Assembly (NCBI RefSeq): GCF_900114545.1
Contig: NZ_FOTI01000004.1
Span: 60,374 to 124,373 of the forward strand
Direction: 5' to 3'
DNA from: Halanaerobium salsuginis
GTDB lineage: Bacteria > Bacillota > Halanaerobiia > Halanaerobiales > Halanaerobiaceae
Length of the DNA: 64,000 nucleotides
Part shown: positions 56,768 to 64,000 of the stretch, piece by piece
How the letters are laid out: the number at the start of each line of letters is the position of its first letter
Position numbering within the stretch: position 1 is the stretch's first letter
Made by a program: the position numbers and the translations under genes
Notes under the pieces: model-generated
Told to the model about the DNA's origin: nothing
Database searches by the model: none
Seen by the model: the letters and a program-made list of their open reading frames with translations, nothing else

Positions 56768-58099
56768 TTGAAAAAAAGCAAAAAAATTTTTAGTTTTATT
56801 TTAGTAATAGTATTTCTCTTTTCAAGTTCAGGTATTATAGCAGCTCAGGATTTATCTTTAAAAGAGGCTGTTAAAATTTTAGTAGCTAATAATAGAGAAC
56901 TCGAAAATGCCAGGAAAGATATTGCTAATGCTGAAAAAGATGTAGAACTTACAGTTAGATCTTATTTTCCAACTCTTGATTTAAGCAGTTCTTATACTAA
57001 GCTTGATGAACCAAGTATGGGGCTTAACCCTGCCTATCCTTCGGGACCGCTTTTTGTAGAGGGTTCTGATGATAGTTATACAAGTTCAATTAGCTTAACT
57101 CAACCACTCTGGTTGGGAGGAAAAGTAGCAATGCAGAAAAAAATTGCTGGTTATAGTCTAGAGATTAGTCGGGCTGATTATGAGGCTGCCTTAGAAGATC
57201 AGCTTTTTAATTTGATTCAGTCTTATTATGGTGTTCTACAGGCAAAAGCACTAGTTGATATTCAGGAAGAAGCTCTTGACATAGTTAATGAACATCTAAG
57301 AATTGTCAAAAATAATTTAGAGGCTGGAGTAGCAATCAGACAAGATTTACTGCAGAGTCAGATTGAACAGCGTAATGCAGAAGAAGATTTAACTGCTGCC
57401 CGTAATGATTTACAGATAGCAAGACGTAGATTGAGTCAGATGCTGGTTATTAAACAGGATTATCAAGTTAATGATCCTCAACCTGATCTAAACCTAAATC
57501 TTGTTCAGCAGCAGCTTTATCAGACCGCTCTGCAGAATGATCCAGACCTTTTAAAATTGGAATTAAATAAAAAGATAATTGAATTAAATCAAAAATTAGC
57601 TGGTCAGTATTATCGCCCAAATATTTCTTTAAATGGTTCCTATGACTGGACTGGTGATGATTTCCCAGGTGATGATGAAAGCTGGTCAATGACTGTAGGA
57701 GTAAATGTACCATTATATGATGGTGGTGAAGGTGGGATTAATGCCGATAAACAAGAAATTCAATTAGAACAATTAGCCAATACCCGTCAAAATTTATTGG
57801 AGAATATTGATATTGACGTTGAAGATTCTATTCTGACAGTTAATGAGACAAAAGAATCTTTAGAATTGGAAAAACTATCTTTAGAAAATGCCGCTGAAAA
57901 TTTAGAGATAGCTAATACCAGCTATGATGCAGGAGTCTCAAGTAACTCAGATGTAATTGATGCCCAGGGAACTTATAATCAGGCAAAGATTTCTTTGATG
58001 CAGGCTCGTTACCAATATGAAATAGAATTATTTAGAACAGTGTATAAAACAGGACGGTTAAAAGAATTTTTTGAGGATGTGATAGCTGATGAAAAATAA
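56768..58099 (+). CDS. TolC-like outer-membrane efflux protein
   Basis: A 443-residue outer-membrane factor with an N-terminal signal peptide (KKSKKIFSFILVIVFLFSSSGIIAAQD, cleaved near residue 27). Two OEP repeats are seen (about 30-225 and 245-430), each with long helices that form the periplasmic tunnel, and strands such as LDLSSSYTKLDE and NISLNGSYDWTGDD for the membrane barrel. TTG 56768 is chosen, 7 nt after AAGGAG. Presence of this gene shows that the organism has an outer membrane despite its Firmicutes-like features. Overlaps the adaptor gene by 11 nt. Confidence 0.92.
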   Translation: MKKSKKIFSFILVIVFLFSSSGIIAAQDLSLKEAVKILVANNRELENARKDIANAEKDVELTVRSYFPTLDLSSSYTKLDEPSMGLNPAYPSGPLFVEGSDDSYTSSISLTQPLWLGGKVAMQKKIAGYSLEISRADYEAALEDQLFNLIQSYYGVLQAKALVDIQEEALDIVNEHLRIVKNNLEAGVAIRQDLLQSQIEQRNAEEDLTAARNDLQIARRRLSQMLVIKQDYQVNDPQPDLNLNLVQQQLYQTALQNDPDLLKLELNKKIIELNQKLAGQYYRPNISLNGSYDWTGDDFPGDDESWSMTVGVNVPLYDGGEGGINADKQEIQLEQLANTRQNLLENIDIDVEDSILTVNETKESLELEKLSLENAAENLEIANTSYDAGVSSNSDVIDAQGTYNQAKISLMQARYQYEIELFRTVYKTGRLKEFFEDVIADEK

Positions 58100-59567
58100 T
58101 AAAATACTAGCGTTTACTTTACTGATAATTTTGCTTAGTGCTGTTAGTGTTGGTGTTTCTGCACAAACTATTGAAGTAACAGAAGCAGCCAAGACTGATA
58201 TTAGCTTAAATGAAATTATAACTGGAACTATTGCTCCTATTGATGAAGTTGATATACCAGCTCAAATTAGTGGGATTGCAGACAAAGTAAATATTGAAAT
58301 TGGAGATCAGGTAAAAAAAGGTGATCTTTTGGTTAAGATAGATGATGAATCACTTTTAATTCAGAAGAGACAGGCCCAGGCAGCACTAGACAGTGCTAGA
58401 GCAAGTTATGATGAGTTGAAAAATGGAGCAACTGCTGAAGAACTGGATCGAGTAGAAGCTTCCTATGAACAGGCTAAAACAGCACTTGCAAGTGCTCAGA
58501 CTAATTATAAATTGATGCAGGAATTATTTAATGACCGTCGTTCTCTAGAACAACAGCTCGTTAGTGCAAAGCAGCAGCTTGATAATGCTCAACAATCTTT
58601 AAATCAGTCCCAGGTCAATTATGATCAGGCTGAAAGAAATTATCAGCGTTCCAAAAAGTTATATAATAATAATGTTATTTCCGAAAAAGATTATGAAGAT
58701 GCAGAAGATGCTTTTGATAATGCCAAGACATCTTTAAATCAGGCTAAATCTACTCTCCAATCTGCAGAAAAAAATTACCAATTGACAAAAGCTACTTATG
58801 ATAATCCAACAGAATTAAAGCAGCAGCTTGAAAATTCCCGCAGTCAGGTTGAAAATGCCAAGAGTAGTTTGGCTGTTGCTGAAGCTAATTTAAAAGAAAC
58901 TAAACGGGGCCCCAGGGAAGAACAGGTAAGAGCAGGTCTGGCCCAGGTAAAGCAGGCAGAAGCTACTTTAGCCGAAATTGATGATAATATTTCAAAAAGT
59001 AAAATAGCAGCTCCATTTACCGGTTTGATTGCTGAAGTTAATGTCGATGATGGTGAAATGATTAGTGCCGGTCAAACAGTGGTTCGGCTAATTAATATTG
59101 ATCAGCTTTATGTAGAGGTTAATCTCACTGCTAGTACAGTTTCAGCTATTCAAACTGGTGAGAAAGTTGAAGTTAAAGCAGAATCTAGCCAGAATTATGT
59201 AGAGGGAGAAATAGCAAATATTAGTCCTGCTGCTGATCCTTCCAGCCGCACATTTTTGGTTAAGGTAAAGCTTGCTAATCCGGATCACAGACTAAGAGCC
59301 GGGATGTTTGCTGATGTACAAATTGCTAAAGGACAGACTGGTGATGCTGTTGTAGTTCCGATTGACAGTATAGTTGGTCTTAATTCAGATCAACCCTATT
59401 TATTTGTTTTTCAGGACGGTAAAGCTGTCAGAAGAGAAATAACACTGGGGGTCAATAATAATAGCCAGGTTGAAGTTAAAAGTGGTATTGAAGCTGGAGA
59501 AAAAGTAATTGTAAGAGGTCAAAGTGATCTCACAGATGGGCAGGAGGTTGAGGTGAAAAATCAATGA
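58089..59567 (+). CDS. RND efflux periplasmic adaptor (HlyD/MFP family)
   Basis: A 492-residue adaptor linking pump and outer-membrane channel. Signal peptide at about 1-25 (VGVSAQ); biotinyl-lipoyl-like halves on either side of a long coiled coil (GTIAPIDEVDIPAQISGIADKVNIEIGDQVKKGDLLVKIDD; later SKIAAPFTGLIAEVNVDDGEMISAGQTVVRL), which spans about 90-290 and is much longer than in AcrA, in three or more blocks. The beta-barrel and proximal domains follow (about 330-490, ending GQEVEVKNQ). Start overlaps the TolC-like gene and end overlaps the pump gene (ATGA). Confidence 0.93.
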   Translation: MKNNKILAFTLLIILLSAVSVGVSAQTIEVTEAAKTDISLNEIITGTIAPIDEVDIPAQISGIADKVNIEIGDQVKKGDLLVKIDDESLLIQKRQAQAALDSARASYDELKNGATAEELDRVEASYEQAKTALASAQTNYKLMQELFNDRRSLEQQLVSAKQQLDNAQQSLNQSQVNYDQAERNYQRSKKLYNNNVISEKDYEDAEDAFDNAKTSLNQAKSTLQSAEKNYQLTKATYDNPTELKQQLENSRSQVENAKSSLAVAEANLKETKRGPREEQVRAGLAQVKQAEATLAEIDDNISKSKIAAPFTGLIAEVNVDDGEMISAGQTVVRLINIDQLYVEVNLTASTVSAIQTGEKVEVKAESSQNYVEGEIANISPAADPSSRTFLVKVKLANPDHRLRAGMFADVQIAKGQTGDAVVVPIDSIVGLNSDQPYLFVFQDGKAVRREITLGVNNNSQVEVKSGIEAGEKVIVRGQSDLTDGQEVEVKNQ

Positions 59568-62500
59568 AAATATCAGACTTTTCGATTAGGAGATCAGTAA
59601 CAACTGCCATGATAATTTTTATTATCCTATTATTGGGTGGTGTTTCTCTCTCCCGATTAAGCCTTGATCTCTTTCCTGATATTACTTTTCCAGGTGCAGC
59701 TATTATTACCACCTATGAAGGAGTAGGTTCAGAAGAAATTGAGAATTTAATAACCAAACCAATTGAAAGTTCAGTTGCTACTGTTGAAGGAGTTGAAGGT
59801 GTTACTTCAACTTCTTCTATGGGAAGTTCAACTGTTGTAATTGAATTTAATTGGGGACGTGATATGGATTTTGCCGTTCAAGATTTAAGAGAACAGGTTG
59901 ATTTAATTAGAGATGCTGTTTTACCTGATGGGGCAGATGCACCTTTGATTTTCAAATTTGATCCTTCAATGATGCCAATTATGAATTATGGAGTTAGTTC
60001 GAGTGAACTATCTATTTCAGAACTAAAAGAAGAAGTTGATGATGATATAATTCCGCGTCTGGAAAGAATCAGTGGGGTAGCTCAGGTTAATATGCAGGGT
60101 GGTTTAGATAGAGAAATTGTTATATCTGTTAAACGCCAAAAACTTAAACATTATAATCTTGATTTTAGTACAATAAGTAATTTATTAGCAGCAGAAAACG
60201 TTAATGTATCTGCTGGTAATGTTGACCAGGGAACAAAAGAACTTCTGGTCAGAACAATAGGTAAATTTTCTAATTTAGATGAGATTAGAAATATTAATGT
60301 ACCAGTTGGTAATGGTCAGATAAAATTATCAGATGTAGCTGATGTTAAGGATGGCTTTGCTGATCTAGATACTTTATCCAGGACCGATGGTGAGCGCAGT
60401 CTTTCTTTATCGATTCAGAAGCAGACAGATGCTAACACTGTAGAAGTTGCTAAACTGGTCAGAGAAGAAATAGAAAAAATAAAACAGGATTATCCAAGTT
60501 ATAGTTTTGCTATTGCAATGGATCAGTCAGAATTTATTGAAGACTCAATTGCCAGTGTTAGTCAAAATGCTATTCTGGGTGGTATTCTGGCCGTAATTAT
60601 TTTATTCCTCTTCTTACGTAATGTCAGAAGTACTTTAATTATTGCTACAGCAATGCCTATTTCAATTATTGGAACTTTTGTTTTAATGTATTTTGCTGAT
60701 GTTAATTTGAATGTTATTTCTTTAGGTGGATTAGCGCTTGGAGTCGGGATGTTAGTTGATAATGCGGTGGTAGTTCTTGAAAATATTTATCGTTATCGAA
60801 GTCTTGGTGAAGGTAAAATAGAAGCTGCTAGAGAAGGATCTTCGGAAGTAGGAATGGCAATTGTAGCTTCTACTGTTACTACAGTAGTAGTATTCTTGCC
60901 GATAGTCTTCGTAGAAGGTATGGCTGGTGAATTATTTAGAGACCTTTCGCTGACTGTAGCATTTTCTTTAATTGCTTCTTTATTGATAGCTTTGACTTTA
61001 ATTCCTATGTTATCATCTAAAATTTTGAAAGTAAGTAAGAAAGAACTTGAGCGTAGTAAAAAAGAAGGAATGGTAAAACGTAATTATAAGAAATTACTGC
61101 AGCGTGTTTTAAAACATCGTTGGGTAGTAATAGTAGCTCTAATTGTACTTTTAGTTGGTAGTTTATTACTTGTTCCCAGGATTGGTTTTGAATTTATGCC
61201 CAGTACTGATAGAGGAGAATTTACAATTAATTTCAGCCTTCCTGTTGGTACCAATCTTGACCGGACAAACGAAGTCTCGAGTGAGATAGAAAAAACCTTA
61301 TTTGATCTACCAGAGATTAAAACAGTTATCGCTAATATTGGTTCTAGTAGTCAGATGCAGACTGATCAATCAAGTCATGCTGGAGTTATTAATGTTCAGC
61401 TAGTTGATTCTGATCAGAGAGAGAGATCAACTTCTGATGTAATGGAGGAATTACGACAGACAATTAAAATTCCTGATCTTGACCTGACTATTCAGGAACA
61501 AAGTGGTATGGGAGGCAGTGAAAAACCAGTTAATGTTAAACTCCGGGGTGATGATCTAGATGTCTTAAAAGAACAGGCTGCACGCGCAGTAGCTGCTATT
61601 CAGGATGTTGAAGGTCTCCGGGAACTTGAAGATAGTTTTGATGAAGGCCAGCCAGAATATCAAATCAAGGTTAATCGGGCTATTGCAAGTAAATTTGGTC
61701 TAAATGTAAGCCAGATTGCTAATACTGTCCGGGCTGCTATCAATGGTACTACTTCTACTAAATATGAAATTGATGGAGATGAATATGATATTAGAGTTCG
61801 CCTGGCTGAAGATCAGATAGAAAATTATTCACAGGTGCCTAATCTAAATGTTCAAACTCCAGCTGGAGAAATGATTCCGCTAAGCAGATTAGCTGAATTA
61901 AATGTAACTGAAGGACCAGTAGAAATTCTGCGTAAAGATCAAGAACGCTATGCTTCAATTGAAGCAGATTTGCATGGCACTGATTTAGGAACAGCAATGA
62001 CTCAAATTAGACAGCGCCTAGATAAACTTGATCTACCAGATGGTTATCGCTTTACCTATGAAGGTGAGTTTGAAGATATGCAGGAATCATTTACCAGTCT
62101 TGGTTTTGCTTTTGGTCTTGCGATTATCTTAATCTATATGGTAATGGCGTCACAGTTTGAATCGTTGATCCATCCTTTTACAATTATGTTTACAATTCCG
62201 CTGGCTATTATCGGAGTAATTTTAGGAATGTTTATTACAGGTAGTGTAATTTCTGTTTCTTCCTTGCTCGGTTTAATTACTCTAGCTGGAATAGTTGTAA
62301 ATAATGCAATAGTGCTGGTTGATTATATAAATCAGTTAAGACGCGATGGTACAGAAAAAATTGAAGCAATTATTACTGCTGGAGCTACCAGAATGCGTCC
62401 TATTATGATGACAGCTTCTACTACTATTTTAGGGTTAATACCAATTGCCCTAGGGATTGGTGAGGGTTCAGAGTCAACCCAGCCAATGGGAGTTGTAATT

Positions 62501-62638
62501 GTTAGTGGACTTACTTTTGCGACATTCTTAACTCTGTTTGTAATCCCAATTGTATATTCTTTGATTACAGACTTAAGAGAAATTATAGTCTCGAAAGTGA
62601 AAGGCATTTCTAGGGAAGAAGCAGCTAAACATGTTTAA
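59564..62638 (+). CDS. RND-family multidrug efflux pump
   Basis: A 1024-residue inner-membrane pump of the AcrB/HAE type with twelve predicted membrane segments and two large periplasmic loops (about 35-330 and 560-870). Seen: SIRRSVTTAMIIFIILLLGGVSLSRLSLDLFPDITFPGAAI at the N-terminus, GGLALGVGMLVDNAVVVLENIYR (about 390-412) with the proton-relay Asp, and TLAGIVVNNAIVLVDYINQLR in the second half. Drives export of drugs or other small molecules with proton (or sodium) influx. Fourth gene of the TetR-controlled operon, ended by a terminator. Confidence 0.96.
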   Translation: MKISDFSIRRSVTTAMIIFIILLLGGVSLSRLSLDLFPDITFPGAAIITTYEGVGSEEIENLITKPIESSVATVEGVEGVTSTSSMGSSTVVIEFNWGRDMDFAVQDLREQVDLIRDAVLPDGADAPLIFKFDPSMMPIMNYGVSSSELSISELKEEVDDDIIPRLERISGVAQVNMQGGLDREIVISVKRQKLKHYNLDFSTISNLLAAENVNVSAGNVDQGTKELLVRTIGKFSNLDEIRNINVPVGNGQIKLSDVADVKDGFADLDTLSRTDGERSLSLSIQKQTDANTVEVAKLVREEIEKIKQDYPSYSFAIAMDQSEFIEDSIASVSQNAILGGILAVIILFLFLRNVRSTLIIATAMPISIIGTFVLMYFADVNLNVISLGGLALGVGMLVDNAVVVLENIYRYRSLGEGKIEAAREGSSEVGMAIVASTVTTVVVFLPIVFVEGMAGELFRDLSLTVAFSLIASLLIALTLIPMLSSKILKVSKKELERSKKEGMVKRNYKKLLQRVLKHRWVVIVALIVLLVGSLLLVPRIGFEFMPSTDRGEFTINFSLPVGTNLDRTNEVSSEIEKTLFDLPEIKTVIANIGSSSQMQTDQSSHAGVINVQLVDSDQRERSTSDVMEELRQTIKIPDLDLTIQEQSGMGGSEKPVNVKLRGDDLDVLKEQAARAVAAIQDVEGLRELEDSFDEGQPEYQIKVNRAIASKFGLNVSQIANTVRAAINGTTSTKYEIDGDEYDIRVRLAEDQIENYSQVPNLNVQTPAGEMIPLSRLAELNVTEGPVEILRKDQERYASIEADLHGTDLGTAMTQIRQRLDKLDLPDGYRFTYEGEFEDMQESFTSLGFAFGLAIILIYMVMASQFESLIHPFTIMFTIPLAIIGVILGMFITGSVISVSSLLGLITLAGIVVNNAIVLVDYINQLRRDGTEKIEAIITAGATRMRPIMMTASTTILGLIPIALGIGEGSESTQPMGVVIVSGLTFATFLTLFVIPIVYSLITDLREIIVSKVKGISREEAAKHV

Positions 62639-62657
62639 ATAGTTTAATATAAAATGA

Positions 62658-62700
62658 GGATAGAAGAATTATTATTAATTTAAACTCTTCTATCCTTTTA
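62658..62700 (+). terminator. Terminator of the efflux operon
   Basis: GGATAGAAGA (62658-62667) pairs with TCTTCTATCC (62686-62695), followed by TTTT. Confidence 0.85.
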
Positions 62701-62785
62701 AATTTAATAATTATATATTATATTGCTATTTATATATGATAATTTATTAATCTTAATATAGAAGTGCTTGAATTGAGGTGTTAAA

Positions 62786-63598
62786 ATGAAATATATTTAT
62801 AGTTCATTATTATATTTTTTAAATGATTTTGATTTAAAAGAAGCTGAGTTTTTAATAGAAAATAATTTCAAAAATGGAATTAATAATTTCTATTTGAGTA
62901 AAGATAATTTTAAAAATAATTTATTAATTTGTGATAAAAGACTTAGTTTTTATCAAGAAATAATTAAAATGATTCCTGATAGTAAAGGTGAAATAATTGT
63001 TGATATTAGTTCCTGTAACTTTGATTCTAAACTTAAAACGATTGATAAATTAAAGTATTCAACTAATGTAAAATTTGTTTTTGAGATTCCTTTTTCTTAT
63101 CATTATTACAATAGGAAAGATAAAATATTAGCTGATTACAATGATTATTTAACCAGATTAGAGAAATATGGAAATAAAGATTTTTATGTTAAGATTAGCA
63201 GTAGATTTTTAGATGAGAATAATAAAGATAATTTATTTCAAGAGTTAGCAGAATTTAAACAAATTAAAGGTCTGCTTACTATACCGGAATATCCTTATGA
63301 CTTTGATCTTGAAGAGATGAGTCAGTATCCAGCTGTTTACAAAGATAGATTTTCTTTTTTTTCTTTAAGTGATGATTTTTATTATTTAAATCTTAAACAT
63401 AAGCTTAATACAATTAGCCGTTATGTAAACATAGTTCCTGATTATTTTAAACAGATAACAACTTTGTTTAAAAAAAGCAACTATTTTGGTGCACGGGATA
63501 AACAAGCAGAACTAAATGAAGTTATTAAAAACATAGAATTAAAAGAAAATAAATTTAATTATGATGAATTGTTAGCAGAATTTACTGATAAGGTCTAG
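62786..63598 (+). CDS. Unknown protein, possibly a degenerate DapA/NanA-type TIM barrel
   Basis: A 270-residue, Tyr/Phe/Asn/Lys-rich protein preceded by GAGGTG. Not firmly recognised. The order of segments (LNDFDLKEAEFLIENNFKNGINNFYLS, FVFEIPFSYHYYNRKDKILADYNDYLTRL, GLLTIPEYPYDFDLEEM, FSFFSLSDDFYYLNLKHKLNTISRYVNIVPDYFKQI) follows the layout of the dihydrodipicolinate synthase/N-acetylneuraminate lyase family. The Schiff-base lysine position (usually IKDSS or similar) appears to be replaced by TIPEY. It would then be inactive as an aldolase. Low GC and fast-evolved look suggest accessory status; it lies beside a transposase. Confidence 0.45.
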   Translation: MKYIYSSLLYFLNDFDLKEAEFLIENNFKNGINNFYLSKDNFKNNLLICDKRLSFYQEIIKMIPDSKGEIIVDISSCNFDSKLKTIDKLKYSTNVKFVFEIPFSYHYYNRKDKILADYNDYLTRLEKYGNKDFYVKISSRFLDENNKDNLFQELAEFKQIKGLLTIPEYPYDFDLEEMSQYPAVYKDRFSFFSLSDDFYYLNLKHKLNTISRYVNIVPDYFKQITTLFKKSNYFGARDKQAELNEVIKNIELKENKFNYDELLAEFTDKV

Positions 63599-63607
63599 TT
63601 CTTAAAT

Positions 63608-63640
63608 AATTAAGCGAATTTCATAATACGCTTAATTTAG
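63608..63640 (+). terminator. Terminator-like hairpin
   Basis: AATTAAGCG (63608-63616) pairs with CGCTTAATT (63629-63637) around a 12-nt loop; short T-tract. Probably ends the 62786 gene. Confidence 0.5.
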
Positions 63641-64000
63641 TTTAATTCAAAAAAATATTGTCTGCGAATCATAAAAATAAGCCTTTTAACTTGAAATTGT
63701 AGATTTTAATGATTTGCCATAGATTTACTGCTAAATTTAGACGCACTTAGCTTGGGTAACTTAAAATCAAGCTTTAAAATGCTTTTTAAGCAGCTAAAAC
63801 CTGATTTTGGAGCTTGATTTTCTCGGCTGCGATTCTTGCAGCTATCAAACTGATAGAACTTAATAACAAATGAGTTTTAACTTTTTTGGCTCCCATTACA
63901 GTTAAGTTCTCTAAATTTAGATGCTCTTTTAGTCTGGAAAAAGTCCTTTCAACACTGGTTCTTTTGTTGTAGATCTTTCTCCAAGTTCTAGAATCTCTAT
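63641..64000 (-). mobile_element. Insertion sequence, end inside the window, rest beyond the right edge
   Basis: The transposase 3' end (63786-64000) shows that an IS enters from the right. Its boundary should lie between 63641 and 63785; no terminal inverted repeat can be set because the other end is not in the window. Family is IS4/IS5/IS1182-like by the look of the transposase end. Confidence 0.6.
63786..64000 (-). CDS. DDE transposase, C-terminal part
   Basis: The minus-strand frame from the right edge to TAA at 63788-63786 codes for about 71 residues: RTWRKIYNKRTSVERTFSRL, then KEHLNLENLTVMGAKKVKTH, then a hydrophobic helix and IAAEKIKLQNQVLAA. The segment KRTSVERTFSRLKEHL contains the third acidic residue (Glu) of the DDE catalytic triad as found in IS4/IS5/IS1182-type transposases. 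The N-terminal part lies outside the window, so integrity cannot be judged. Confidence 0.85.
   Translation of the reverse strand, partial: RDSRTWRKIYNKRTSVERTFSRLKEHLNLENLTVMGAKKVKTHLLLSSISLIAARIAAEKIKLQNQVLAA

Overview
The window looks like the chromosome of a low-GC, diderm member of the Firmicutes, most probably a Halanaerobiales (Halanaerobium-like) anaerobe. This is inferred from the strong A+T bias, Firmicutes-type ribosome binding sites with many TTG starts, a SAM-I riboswitch and ArsR/PucR/TetR regulators, combined with a TolC-like outer-membrane factor plus RND pump and solute-binding proteins with signal peptides but no lipobox cysteine. No rRNA, tRNA or CRISPR array was seen.

Region 1 (1-17.7 kb) is accessory DNA. 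It opens with the end of a SNF2-type helicase, then a tyrosine recombinase, a tightly packed operon of small genes (an intact RadC/JAB protein, a RadC-like protein that has lost its metal ligands, a DUF2958 protein and several unknowns), a divergent ArgR-like regulator, two paralogous unknown genes on either side of a coiled-coil gene, and a replication module (primase-helicase, family A DNA polymerase with 3'-5' exonuclease, ssDNA-binding-like protein). A second XerD-like recombinase with a probable DNA-binding partner and an Rpn-type PD-(D/E)XK nuclease close it. No capsid, terminase, portal or conjugation gene is visible, so this reads as an integrated plasmid or satellite with its own replisome. 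Related copies of a GC-rich motif sit on both sides of the primase gene and are a candidate origin.

Region 2 (17.7-22.8 kb) is a flagellar filament locus: flagellin with a structured leader carrying CsrA-like sites, FlaG, FliD, and two unknown genes where fliS/fliT usually lie. Region 3 (22.8-45.4 kb) holds a polar amino-acid ABC transporter, an octapeptide-repeat protein, cobalamin adenosyltransferase, a YaiI-type protein, an MFS permease, a zinc phospholipase C-like protein, a cysteine-free double rhodanese, nucleoside hydrolase, YdcF and PHP proteins, isocitrate dehydrogenase plus AcnB aconitase, a sulfonate/taurine-type ABC operon behind a riboswitch-like attenuator, and a UvrD-type helicase.

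Region 4 (43.5-50.6 kb) is a regulator/transporter/amidohydrolase cluster: a GAF-PucR activator, divergent membrane transporter and three M20-family hydrolases, probably for N-acyl or N-carbamoyl amino acids. Region 5 (50.5-55.9 kb) has an ArsR/DUF318 permease/mini-thioredoxin operon with a clear operator, and a SAM-I-controlled methionine transporter (metNI and metQ). Region 6 (56-64 kb) is a TetR-controlled TolC/HlyD/RND efflux operon, an unknown protein with faint DapA-like features, and the 3' part of a DDE transposase running off the right edge.
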